Both the position numbers and the translations under genes were made by a program. This document shows, one piece after another, positions 33,495 to 45,391 of a DNA stretch of 64,000 nucleotides. Source of the DNA: Isoetes taiwanensis (taxonomy: Eukaryota > Streptophyta > Lycopodiopsida > Isoetales > Isoetaceae); NCBI GenBank assembly GCA_021234155.1, contig JAJEKV010000006.1, positions 1,364,001-1,428,000 on the forward strand, read 5' to 3'. Below the pieces are notes generated by a model. That model made no database searches. It had not been told where the DNA came from and saw only the letters and a program-made list of their open reading frames with translations. How positions within the stretch are numbered: position 1 is the stretch's first letter; each line of letters begins with the position of its first letter.

Positions 33495-35385
33495 TGTAAT
33501 ACACCTAGGGGTTGAGGGATAAGTAAATAATTTTTATTCTTAACCTCAAGTCGGGGAATATTTAAACAAATTGCAATGGTTGGGAAACAAATAATATCTG
33601 AACTAGAATAGCAGATCTATGATTAGAGGAGATTATCTAGATAAGAATTTGTAAGAATAGGAAGATATTTCCAATAATTGGAAAGAAGAGGATATTTTTC
33701 TAATTTTAGAAAAGACAGATCGCATAAAAAAAAGGCAAAATTTAAAACATGATAACTCGGCAGAGATTATCGAATAGAGCAATCTTAAGCATTTCGAAAG
33801 CCCTGAGTCTAGTTTCAGAATTGAGTTGGCACCTCTCGTAATTCTTTACGGTTAGAGAGATATTGCAGAAAAAGATGGACAGGGGGTTAGATAAGACCAA
33901 GACGTGGAAGATTCTTTTGTGGGTAGCCGGAGCCGGATCTTTGGAGTTTCTGTTGGTTTGGAGTTATTCTTTCTTTTGTTTAGTAGTTTGTTGAAAAGCT
34001 TACATGTATTATTTTGTTGTTGATTCTTTGTGTTTGTGTTTGCAAATATGATAAAACATTAAAGAATGAATCTGTATTAAAGAACCCGCCCCTTTGTCAT
34101 TGCCGAAGGGCTGGGCGGTAAAGCAACGTGCATACCAGGTGATTGGTATGTGGACGTATAGTCGTATCCGGAACGATATACGTGTGAACTCGGGTGAGAA
34201 TGATATGAAAGATTAAAATGTGTGTGATAATTATAAAGTATGTAGAATTGCATGTGTGAATATATGTGGTGTATAGATGGTATATGAATTGATTTTGATT
34301 TAGAAAAGTAGTTAAGTGTATTTTGTTGGATAATAAATGTATATGTAATGTTTTGTAAAGTGAGGTTAGATGTGTATGTAAGTATAGTGCAAAAAAAGTA
34401 ATATGGTTTTAAGTATAATATTGTATGTGTATGTGATATTTAAATATTGTAAAAGGAAGTGTGTAATTGTGTATATGGTAGATGAAATGTATGAGTGTTA
34501 TGAAATATGATGTAATGTAATGTATAAATTGAAGTGTAAGATAAATATATTCACACATAACACTCTACATCAAAACTCTACACTTATATTCATTCAAATT
34601 AATTTATATTATCACATTTTTAACACATCACACAATTATACAAAATCTTATACATATACACTTATCTTTTATATGCTCTATATTTAAACATTTCATTAAT
34701 TACAATCATAATTTTTCTTTACTTTATTACTACCATTTTCTTCTACTCCCAATTATTCATTTCATTCTCATTTATTTTTTATATATATTATATTTCATTC
34801 ATATACCTATACACTCCACACATACACACGCCCACTATACTAAACACTCCACACACAAATCATTTTCACACAATATATACACAAATTACACATAAATTAA
34901 TAACACACATTCTGTACACATTATTTCAAATTAACACATCAATTCGTACAGTACACTTATACCATTATTATTCATAATAACACTTATATTACAAATATAC
35001 ACAATCATTAACTTTTATATTAAATCACAAGTACACTCACAAATATATCTATAATTTATCAATTCATCTATCTATCACAATTATATACTCTAACACACAT
35101 TTTTATAACATATACATCCATACTCTATAACTCACATACTATACAATACTATACACATTTTATCACATATATTTATATATACCCCACACTAGATTATATA
35201 AACATTTAACACTAACTTTCATTGATCTGCCTCAACGATCCTTGTCTTTGTCGGCGTCGTCTCGACATTGCTAGTTCTCTGGAGATTTAATGCAGAGTAC
35301 AGGGTCTAGGTATAAAAGAAAGTTATATATTATTTTTGTTCCAACTGTTTGATTTTTAAGTGTTAAACGCTTTAGGAGCGTTTCA
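33495..35385 (+). repeat. Long LTR, 1.89 kb, with skew switch
   Basis: It starts TGTAATACACCTAGG and ends GAGCGTTTCA. Bases 34,201-34,550 contain almost no C; bases 34,551-35,216 contain almost no G. A TATAAAAG box at 35,311 lies 75 bp before the LTR end, followed by the AAACGC/GCGTTT inverted repeat. From 34,344 onward it matches the shorter LTRs of the array. Confidence 0.75.
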
Positions 35386-35546
35386 TTTGGTATCAGAGCC
35401 TAGGCTTCCGATTATTAACCATAGTTGGGTATTGGACCAAAGACCACTAGAAGTCATCAATATTGAAATTATGGGAAACCAAGAAGGAAGAAACTCCTAG
35501 GGGAAGTTATGCAACCGGAGACATCTAGTCGGGCAAAGATATATGA

Positions 35547-36787
35547 TGTTTTGTAAAGTGAGGTTAGATGTGTATGTAAGTATAGTGCAAAAAAAGTAAT
35601 ATGGTTTTATGTACAATATTGTATGTGTATGTGATATTTAGATATTGTTAAAGGAAGTGTGTAATTGTGTATATGGTAGATGAAATGTATGAGTGTTATG
35701 AAATATAATGTAATGTAATATATAAATTGAAGTGTAAGATAAATATATTCACACACAACACTCTACATCAAATCTCTAGACTTATATTCATTCAAATTAA
35801 TTTACATTATCACATTTTTAACACATCACAAAATTATACAAAATCTTATACATATACACTTACCTTTTATATGCTCTATATTTAAACATTTCATTAAATA
35901 CAATCATAATTTTTCTTTACTTTATTACTACCATTTTCTTCTACTCCCAATTATTCATTTCATTCTCACTTATTTTTTATATAGATTATATTTCATTCAT
36001 ATACCTCTACACTCCACACATACACACACCCACTATACTAAACACTCCACACACAAATCATTTTCACACACTATATACACAAATTACACATAAATTAATA
36101 ACACACATTCTTTACACATTATTTCAAATTAACATACCAATTCATACAATACAATTATACCATTATTATTCATAATAACACTTATATTACAAATATACAC
36201 AATCATTTACTTTTATATTAAATCACGAATACACTCACAAATACATCTATAATTTATCAATTCATCCATCTATCACAATTATATACTCTAACACACATTT
36301 TTATAACATATACATCCATACTCTATAACTCACATACTATATAATACTATACACATTTTATCTATACATAAAAATGTCGGTTCAATCATATAAATACTTT
36401 TTTTGTTCTCTGTTTATATTTTTATATTTGCAGTGTATGTGACAGTGAAATGCAGTTAGTTTTTTCCTTTTAATCTGCATACTATATTTTACTTTGCTTT
36501 TCTAGAGACGACTCTCTATGTGGTGGGTGAATAGAAAATAGTTTAAGAAGATCTTGTCACATATATTTATATATACCCCACACTAGATCATATAAACATT
36601 TAGCACTCACTTTTATTGATCTGCCTCAACGATCCTTGTCTTTATCGGCGTCGTCTCGTCGTTGCTAGTTCTCCTGAGATTTAATGCAGAGTACGGGGCT
36701 TAGGTATAAAAGAAAGTTATATATTATTTTTGTTCCAATTACTTCTCTGTTTGATTTTCAAGTGTTAAACGCTTTAGGGGCGTTTCA
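35547..36787 (+). repeat. LTR monomer with 0.2-kb insert (unit 1)
   Basis: An LTR copy from TGTTTTGTAAAG to GCGTTTCA. Without its insert it is about 1,045 bp. It is preceded by a leader of about 160 bp (PBS 35,388 to CATATATGA). A TATAAAAG box lies at about 36,705. Confidence 0.75.
36363..36556. repeat. 194-bp insert in one LTR per unit
   Basis: Starts TATACATAAAAATGTCGG and ends AAGAAGATCTTG, flanked by TC on both sides. It interrupts the shared phrase TTTTATC-ACATATATTT. Also at about 47,414-47,608 and 58,504-58,698, always in the same monomer. It has no clear terminal inverted repeat. It breaks the G-free run of the LTR with ordinary-composition sequence. Confidence 0.75.
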
Positions 36788-37859
36788 TTTGGTATCAGAG
36801 CCTAGGCTTCCGATTATTAACCATAGTTGGGTATTGGGCCAAAGACCACTAGAGGTCATCAATATTAAAATTATAGAAAATCAAGAAGGAAGAAACTCTT
36901 TGGGGAAGTTATGCAGCCGAGACATCTAGTCGTGGCCAGCATATATAGATGATGTTTTGTAAAGTGAGGTTAGATGTGTATATAAGTATAGTGCAAAAAA
37001 ATTAATATGGTTTTATGTACAATATTGTATGTGTATGTGATATTTAGATATTGTTAAAGGAAGTGTGTAATTGTGTATATGGTAGATGAAATGTATGAGT
37101 GTTATGAAATATGATGTAATGTAATATATAAATTGAAGTGTAAGATAAATATATTCACACAACACTCTACATCAAATCTCTACACTTATATTCATTCAAA
37201 TTAATTTACATTATCACATTTTTAACACATCACACAAGTATACAAAATCTTATACATATACAGTTACCTTTTTTATGCTCTATATTTAAACATTTCATTA
37301 ATTACAATCATAATTTTTCTTTACTTTATTACTACCATTTTCTTCTACTTCCAATTATTCATTTCATTCTCATTTATTATATTATATTTCATTCATATAC
37401 CTCTACACTCCACACACATACACACCCACTATACTAAACACTCCACACACAAATCATTTTCACACACTATATACACAAATTACACATAAATTAATAACAC
37501 ACATTCTTTGCACATTATTTCAAATTAACACATCAATTCATACAATACAGTTTATACCATTATTATTCATAATAACATTTATATTACAAATATACACAAT
37601 CATTTACTTTTATATTAAATCACGAATACACTCACAAATACATCTATAATTTATCAATTCATCTATCTATCACAATTATATACTCTAACACACATTTTTA
37701 TAACATATACATCCATACTCTATAACTCACATACTATACAATACTATACACATTTTATCACATATATTTATACAAGTTTATTATTATTTAGGGCCTACAC
37801 ATTTGGAGAAATTTGTGACAAAAATGTGTGAAGAATAACCTACAAAATATACCCAGTGT

Positions 37860-40391
37860 GAAAGACTCTCCTAGATTCTTAAGTTTCTACAGAGATTCCC
37901 CTAGATTTTCAAAAACTATCCCAAGATTCCTCTACATTTCTCAAGATTCCATGTATATTCTCCTAGATCCCCTTAGATTATATGAAAATTCCTCAAGATT
38001 CTCCAGGATTCTCTAGATCATAAAAGATTATTCCAAAATTCCTCGAGATTCTCCAAGATTCTTTGTAGTTATCCTATGTTCCCTTGGATTCTTTTAAGGT
38101 TCCCTTTCTAAGATTTCCCGAGATTCTCAAAGATTTTGAGAAGATTTTCTTAGATTTCTCTACACTCTCAAAGATTTTCTCGATATTCCCCAAGATTCTA
38201 TGTACCTTCTCTTAGATTCTCTAAGATCCTATGAACATTTTCCTATATTCTCCAAGATTCCATCAAGATTCCTCTAGATTGTCAAAGATTTTCTAAAGAT
38301 TCCCTTGGATTCCTCTAGATTCGCAAAGATTCTCTTTTGATATAGATTCCTTTAGATTCTCAAAGATTCCATGAAGATTCCCCTAGATTCAATTAAAGTA
38401 CCATAGATTCCATTAAGATTCCAAGATTCACCCTGCAAAACACATACAGTATGAAAGATTCTCTTAGATTCTTAAAATTCTACAAAGAATCCCCTAGATT
38501 TAAAAAGATTATCCCAAGATTCTTCTACATTTCTATGTATATTCTACTAGATTCCCTTAGATCATATGAAAGTGCTCAAGATTCTCCAGGATTCTATCGA
38601 GATTCCCCTAGATCATAAAAGATTCCTCTAAATTCCCCACAATTTTACGTAGATTCTCCTACATTTCCTTAGATTCTATGAAGATTCCCTTAGATTCTTT
38701 AAGATTCCTCTAGATTCTCTCAAGTTTCTCATAGATTCCCCAAGAATCTATGTAGATTCTCGTAGACTCTCTAAGATCGTATGAAGATTCCCTTAGGCTC
38801 TCCAAGATTCCATCAAGATTCCCCTAGATTCTCAAAATTTCCATCAGGGTTCCCCTAGATTCCCAAAGATTCTCTCAAGATTCACATGATTCCCCAAGAT
38901 TCTATATAGATTCTCCTAGATTCTCTAAGATCCTATCAAGTCTTCCCTAGATTCTCGAGTATTCTATGAAGATTCCTCAGATTCCCATAGATCCTCTTGA
39001 GATTCCCATAGTCCCTAAGGTTCTCTTGAGATTCCCCGATATTCTCAAAGACTATCCTAAGATTCCTATAGATTCCTCAAGAATCTATCTAGATTCTCTT
39101 AGCTTCCCTTACATCTTATGAGGACACCCCTAGATTCTCAAAGATTCTCTCAAGAATCCCATAGATCCCCCAAGATTCTATGTTGATTCCCCTAGATTCT
39201 CTAAGATCCTATGAAGATTCCCCTAGATTCTCAAAGATCCTTTTGAGATTCCACTAGATTCCCTAAGGTTATATTGAGATTCCCCTAGATTCCTCAAGAT
39301 CCCATGAAGATTCCTCTAGATTCTTTTAGAATACCATAGATTTCGTGAAATTCTAAGAAGATTCCTTTAGATTCTCTAAGATTCCCTAGATTCCCAGAAA
39401 TTTTATGAAGATTCCCATAGATTCTATATAGATTCTCTTAGATTCTCTAAGATCCTATCAAGTCTTCCCTAGATTCTCAATTCTATGAAGATTCCTCAGA
39501 TTCCCATAGATCCTCTTGAGATTCCCATAGTCCCTAAGGTTCTCTTGAGATTCCCCTCAAATTTTCAAAAACTATCCTAAGATTCCTCAAGAATCTATCT
39601 AGATTCTCTTAGCTTCCCTTACATCTTATGAGGACACCTCTAGATTCTCAAAGATTCTCTCAAGAATCCCATAGATCCCTTAAGATTCTATGTTGATTCC
39701 CTTAGATTCTCTAAGATCCTATGAAGATTCCCCTAGATTCTCAAAAATCCTTTCGAGATTCCACTAGATTCCCTAAGGTTATATTGAGATTCCTCTAGAT
39801 TCCTTAAGATCCCATGAAGATTCCTCTAGATTCTTTTAAAATACCATAGATTTCGTGGAAATTCTAAGAAGATTCCTTTAGATTCTCTAAGATTCCCTAG
39901 ATTCTCAGAAATTTTATGAAGGTTGCCATAGATTCTTCTAGATTCTCCAAAGATTCCAATAGATTTCCAAAGATTCTATGTAGATTCTCCTAGACTCTCT
40001 AATCCTATGAAGATTCCCCAAATTCTCTAAGATTCCATCAAGACTCCCTAGATTCTCAAAGATTTATGAAGATTCCACTTTGGATTTCTCTAGGTTCAAA
40101 AAGATTCTCTTGTGAGTCCTATAGATTCTTAAAGATTCTAATGAGGTTCCTCTAGATTCTCAAAGATCCCAGGAAGATCCTCTAGATTCTCTTAGTGTAC
40201 CATAGATTTCGTTAAGATCTATAAAGATCCCATTGGATTCCACTAGAGTCGCAAAGATTCTCTTGTGATTCCTATAGATTCTTTAAGATTCTATTGAGAT
40301 TCCTCTAGATTCTCAAAGATCCCAGGAAGATTCTCCTAGATTCTCTTAACATATCATAGATTCCATTGATTCTAAGATAAGAAGATTCCCA
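37860..40391. repeat. 31-bp AGATTC minisatellite (unit 1)
   Basis: AGATTC-like hexamers recur every 10, 10 and 11 bases, forming a 31-bp unit such as AGATTCCCCT / AGATTCTCAA / AGATCCTATGA. About 80 units. An internal duplication of about 520 bp is visible: TCTTCCCTAGATTCTC at 38,941 recurs at 39,463. The leading edge (GTGTGAAAGACTCTCCTAGA) recurs in degraded form at about 38,449. It is non-coding: 31 is not a multiple of three, and open frames inside are chance. Confidence 0.9.
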
Positions 40392-40941
40392 GGATCCGAT
40401 CAACTTGGCCCCAATTATGACGGAACGGTGCCAAAGCACCACTCATTGGAAAGCTCTCAACGAGAGGAATCCAAGGACGTGGGCCTCACTTTAATCCGAC
40501 CCCTCTAGTGCAAGCTACGGACCTTTGAATGCGATTAAACAAAAGGAAGCTTCTTAGAAAGTTTATTCATAAATGCATTGCCACCTCATTACCTTTTTAT
40601 TAATGAGGATGCCACCTCACCTCATTTAAAAAAAAAAATGTAATCTAATATAAAAAAGTTGATGGCTAGGATTTATGCTCACCTTTTGATCTAACGGCTA
40701 AGATCTGCTACACCAAATTCACTTTTTGGCAACTTCCTCACACCTTCCTTACAAAAATCAAAGGCTATGATTTCGCCTTCCCCTTTGATCCGACGGTTCC
40801 GTGGATGGGGTGCATGCCCCCATGCATGCCCATACATGCATATACACTTAAATGTGCGGCCAAGATCTAACCTCTCGGATTCGACGGCCTAGATGAAGAC
40901 CATGTGTCTCACACATCAAAGTGCCTTTATATATATTATTG
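40392..40941. other. Single-copy segment after the minisatellite (unit 1)
   Basis: Ordinary-composition sequence, present once per unit. It includes a CCTCATT...AATGAGG hairpin (about 40,584-40,608), an A11 run at 40,628, and a TGCATGCCCCCATGCATGCCC cluster of CATGCA motifs at 40,811-40,843. Phrases such as GATCTAACGGCTAAGATC are common in plant LTR or spacer DNA. No gene. Confidence 0.6.
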
Positions 40942-41323
40942 ATATACCCCACACTAGATCATATAAACATTTAACATTCACCTTCATTGATATGCCTCAA
41001 CGATCCTTGTCGTTGTCGGCGTCGTCTCGCCATTGCTAGTTCTCCTGAGATTTAATGCAGAGTACAGGGTTTAGGTATAAAAGAAAGTTATATATTATTT
41101 TTGTTCCAATTACTTCACTGTTTGATTTTCAAGTGTTAAACGCTTTAGGAGCGTTTCATTTAGTATCAGAGCCTAGGCTTCCGATTATTAACCATAGTTG
41201 GGTATTGGGCCAAAGACCACTAGAAGTCATCAATATTAAAATTATGGGAAACCAAGAAGGAAGAAACTCCTTGGGGAAGTTATACAGCCGAGACATCTAG
41301 TCGTGGCCAGCATATATAGATGA

Positions 41324-41511
41324 TGTTTTGTAAAGTGTGGTTAGATGTGTATGTAAGTATAGTGCAAAAAAAGTAATATGGTTTTATGTACAATATTGTA
41401 TGTGTATGTGATATTTAGATATTGTTAAAGGAAGTGTGTAATTGTGTATATGGTAGATGAAATGTATGAGTGTTATGAAATATGATGTAATGTAAAATAT
41501 AAATTGAAGTG
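41324..41511 (+). repeat. Truncated LTR start (unit 1)
   Basis: Only the first 188 bp (the C-poor part) of the LTR. It breaks off at AAATTGAAGTG, where other copies continue TAAGATAAATAT, and joins an antisense gypsy fragment. Confidence 0.75.
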
Positions 41512-42234
41512 GCCAGTAATGAATACTTTTAGCTTGGCGGAGAAAGGGTCTTCCAACCAGCATTTCATAGTCGCCCGGATCTTTACCAGCTTTCCAAACT
41601 CCAAATTCCAAAGGGAATTTGAGATTGCCAATGCTAATGTGAAGGAGAGGAGTGACGCCTTGAGGTCGCGTGATATGGCCATTGGCCAACTTGATATCAT
41701 AGGGGGCACGGTAAAGTTGCTTGATGCCCAATTGCTTCCTGAGCTTATCAGTAATAAGATTTTACAAAGACCGCCTCCGGCCAATTTGAACATGATTGAT
41801 GTGCATTGCCCACCCGTGGCATGCACCGTGGGTGTTGACGTAGCCACGGCTCCAACCAGAACAGTGGGAAGGGGCAACTGGTCTTTGAGAGCAGGACAGA
41901 GTTTCAAAATGGTGGCAAGGCTCAAGGGAATCTTGATTTTTGCAAGTTCTTCTTGAAGTTCCAAAGGAACATGAGAAAATGGATCAGCAGGATCCAAGGG
42001 AGCAGGAGTCTGAGGTAAGGAAGCAGAAACCTCTTTGAGAAGCTCCACCTCTGCAGCAATATTAGGATAGGGCTGAGAGCGTGGGCCTGTGGATGACGAC
42101 GTGCCTCGTGATCTTGCCGAGCTCGGGTTGTTGCATGAACATTTGCAAGAGCTGGCCTTTGCCACTGCATGAGTTTGAGAATACTCTGTCTCACCTTGGG
42201 CATGACATGAGGCATGAGTTTATCCAAGTCGGGG
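41512..42234 (-). pseudogene. Gypsy gag-protease fragment (unit 1, broken)
   Basis: The minus strand encodes the same protein as the unit 2 copy, but frame breaks near 41,765-41,815 destroy the HVQIDGGSAVN active-site region. The plus-strand text here reads TTTACAAAGACCGCCTCCGG, against TTTACAGCACTGCCTCCG in unit 2: a change at CAG and CTG. The upstream gag tail (MDKLMPHVMPKVRQ) reads to 42,227. Confidence 0.75.
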
Positions 42235-43185
42235 TCGACGAGCGTTTATCAGAATGAAGCGACCTTAACCATTCTGGAAAGCTCTTGGAGCCTAGTTTCA
42301 GAATTGGGATAGCACCGCTCGTAACTCCTTACGGTTAGAGAGATATTGCAGAAAAGGTGGACACAGTAAGTGATCCCTGAATCACGCGATGAAGTTACAA
42401 GAAGAAGATGTCCTATGCGTGACTAACATTTGTGTGCCTATTGTCTGTGTGACTAACGATTTGCCTCAGGTTAAGGTAATGGTTAACCCACTTAGTTCTT
42501 CCTAGGACTAACCCCACGTTTCTCTTCTTCCTTCTTACAGACAGAGTTAGTAGCTAAGTGAGTTTTGGCAGCGGGAAGCGTGGGATGATAGCCGAGATGT
42601 CAAGGCATAGTTTTTTTTTTCTAAAGACTATGAGTAGAAACTCGGATTTTGAGTGTCAAGGACCATTGTTACCTCATAATAAAAGAAAGTTATATATTAT
42701 TTTAGTTCCAATTACTTCTATGTTTGATTTTCAAGTGTTAAATGCCTTAGGAGCGTTTCATTTGGTATCAGAGCCTAGGCTTCCGATTATTAACCATAGT
42801 TGGTTATTGGGGCAAAGACCATTAGAAGTCATCAATATTGAAATTATGGGAAACCAAGAAGGAAGAAACTCCTTGGGGAAGTTACGCAGCCGAGACATCT
42901 AGTCGTGGCCAACAACGGGAAAAGGGAGAGTTCAAAATTTAGTTTTCACATTCTAAACCTAGTACCTAAGTGTGAAGTCCCCAAACATTAGTAGTCATCC
43001 AAATTAATCTTAAATGTTGTAGTGGTAAGTGTAGTCAACCCCGAAGGGTGTATGGAGTGGAACATAGTTTTAGATATGTCTTGTACCTTGGATATCTTGG
43101 TTCATCTATCGAAATTAATGACTTTGCAAGGAATTTACAGATTATCCCCATGAGGACATGGGTAAATTTTTAGTATGAGAGAAAA

Positions 43186-45230
43186 TGTAATACACCTAGG
43201 GGGTTGAGGGATAAGTAAATAATTTTTATTCTTAACCTCAGGTCAGGAATATTTAAACAAATTGCAATGGTTGGGAAACAAATAATATCTGAACTAGAAT
43301 AGCAGATCTATGATTAGAGGAGATTATCTAGATAAGAATTTGTAAGAATAGGAAGATATTTCCAATAATTGGAAAGAAGAGGATATTTTTCTAATTTTAG
43401 AAAAGACAGATCGCATAAAAAAAAGGCAAAATTTAAAACATGATAACTCGGCGAGAGATTATCAGAATAGAGCAATCTTAAGCATTCTGGAAAGCCCTCG
43501 GAGTCTAGTTTCAGAATTGAGTTGGCACCTCTCGTAATTCCTTACGGTTAGAGAGATATTGCAGAAAAGATGGACAGGGGTTAGATAAGACTGCACGTGG
43601 AAGATTCTTTTGTGGGTAGCCGGAGCCGGATCTTTGGAGTTTCTGTTGGTTTGGAGTTATTCTTTCTTTTGTTTAGTAGTTTGTTGAAAAGCTTACATGT
43701 ATTATTTTGTTGTTGATTCTTTGTGTTTGTGTTTGCAAATATGATAAAACATTAAAGAATGAATCTGTATTAAAGAACCCGCCCCTTTGTCATTGCCGAA
43801 GGGCTGGGCGGTAAAGCAACGTGCATACCAGGTGATTGGTATGTGGACGTATAGTCGTATCCGGAACGATATACGTGTGAACTCGGGTGAGAATGATATG
43901 AAAGATTAAAATGTGTGTGATAATTATAAAGTATGTAGAATTGCATGTGTGAATATATGTGGTGTATAGATGGTATATGAATTGATTTTGATTTAGAAAA
44001 GTAGTTAAGTGTATTTTGTTGGATAATAAATGTATATGTAATGTTTTGTAAAGTGAGGTTAGATGTGTATGTAAGTATAGTGCAAAAAAAGTAATATGGT
44101 TTTAAGTATAATATTGTATGTGTATGTGATATTTAAATATTGTAAAAGGAAGTGTGTAATTGTGTATATGGTAGATGAAATGTATGAGTGTTATGAAATA
44201 TGATGTAATGTAATGTATAAATTGAAGTGTAAGATAAATATATTCACACATAACACTCTACATCAAAACTCTACACTTATATTCATTCAAATTAATTTAT
44301 ATTATCACATTTTTAACACATCACACAATTATACAAAATCTTATACATATACACTTATCTTTTATATGCTCTATATTTAAACATTTCATTAATTACAATC
44401 ATAATTTTTCTTTTACTTTATTACTACCATTTTCTTCTACTCCCAATTATTCATTTCATTCTCATTTATTTTTTATATATATTATATTTCATTCATATAC
44501 CTATACACTCCACACATACACACGCCCACTATACTAAACACTCCACACACAAATCATTTTCACACAATATATACACAAATTACACATAAATTAATAACAC
44601 ACATTCTGTACACATTATTTCAAATTAACACATCAATTCGTACAGTACACTTATACCATTATTATTCATAATAACACTTATATTACAAATATACACAATC
44701 ATTAACTTTTATATTAAATCACAAGTACACTCACAAATATATCTATAATTTATCAATTCATCTATCTATCACAATTATATACTCTAACACACATTTTTAT
44801 AACATATACATCCATACTCTATAACTCACATACTATACAATACTATACACATTTTATCACATATATTTATATATACCCCACACTAGATTATATAAACATT
44901 TAACACTAACTTTCATTGATCTGCCTCAACGATCCTTGTCTTTGTCCTGGCCGTCTCGACATTGCTAGTTCTCGGAGATTTAATGCGAGTATGGTGGTCT
45001 AGGTATAAAAGAAAGTTATATATTATTTTTGTTCCAACTGTTTGATTTTACTAACTTTCATTGATCTGCCTCAACGATCCTTGTCTTTGTCGGCGTCGGC
45101 GTCGTCTCGACATTGCTAGTTCTCTGGAGATTTAATGCAGAGTACAGGGTTTAGGTATAAAAGAAAGTTATATATTATTTTTGTTCCAACTGTTTGATTT
45201 TTAAGTGTTAAACGCTTTAGGAGCGTTTCA
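43186..45230 (+). repeat. Long LTR with internal 154-bp duplication (unit 2)
   Basis: Same LTR as 33,495-35,385. The segment from CTAACTTTCATTGATCTGCC to TGTTCCAACTGTTTGATTT is doubled (about 44,909-45,051 and 45,052-45,203). The first copy ends before the AAACGC hairpin and primer-binding site. Confidence 0.75.
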
Positions 45231-45391
45231 TTTGGTATCAGAGCCTAGGCTTCCGATTATTAACCATAGTTGGGTATTGGACCAAAGACCACTAGAAGTC
45301 ATCAATATTGAAATTATGGGAAACCAAGAAGGAAGAAACTCCTAGGGGAAGTTATGCAGCCGAGACATCTAGTCGTGGCTAGCATATATGA

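Larger units (their letters stand above)
36953..41158 (+). repeat. LTR monomer split by a 3.2-kb insert (unit 1)
   Basis: The 5' part of the LTR is at 36,953-37,772 and its 3' part at 40,942-41,158. Removing the insert restores the normal LTR of about 1.04 kb. The insert is the minisatellite plus the segment at 40,392-40,941. The following primer-binding site is TAGTATCAGAGC (41,161), one base off the consensus. Confidence 0.75.
32547..42234. repeat. Macrosatellite unit 1 (9.69 kb)
   Basis: First of three head-to-tail units; each junction lies at TCGACGA, where a gypsy fragment meets the LTR. Order: LTR remainder, PBS 33,072, mini-internal, long LTR 33,495-35,385, LTR with 0.2-kb insert, LTR with 3.2-kb insert, truncated LTR, gypsy protease fragment. 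It lacks the plain 1.2-kb monomer and the 154-bp duplication that units 2 and 3 have, which accounts for its smaller size. Confidence 0.85.

Noticed and set aside
36684-36929. Recurring 81-codon frame (also 41,055, 47,741, 58,826, 63,172 and longer forms at 32,867, 42,558) as a conserved small gene
   Set aside because: It runs across the LTR end, the primer-binding site and the leader. Its recurrence is explained by the repeat, and FHLVSEPR is simply the translated primer-binding site.
37828-38016. 62-codon frame repeated in each unit at the minisatellite edge
   Set aside because: Most of it lies in 31-bp repeat units that change frame every unit. It has no start context or domain.
37860-40391. 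CRISPR-like array
   Set aside because: There are no unique spacers. The repeats are contiguous degenerate 31-bp units and the host is a eukaryote.
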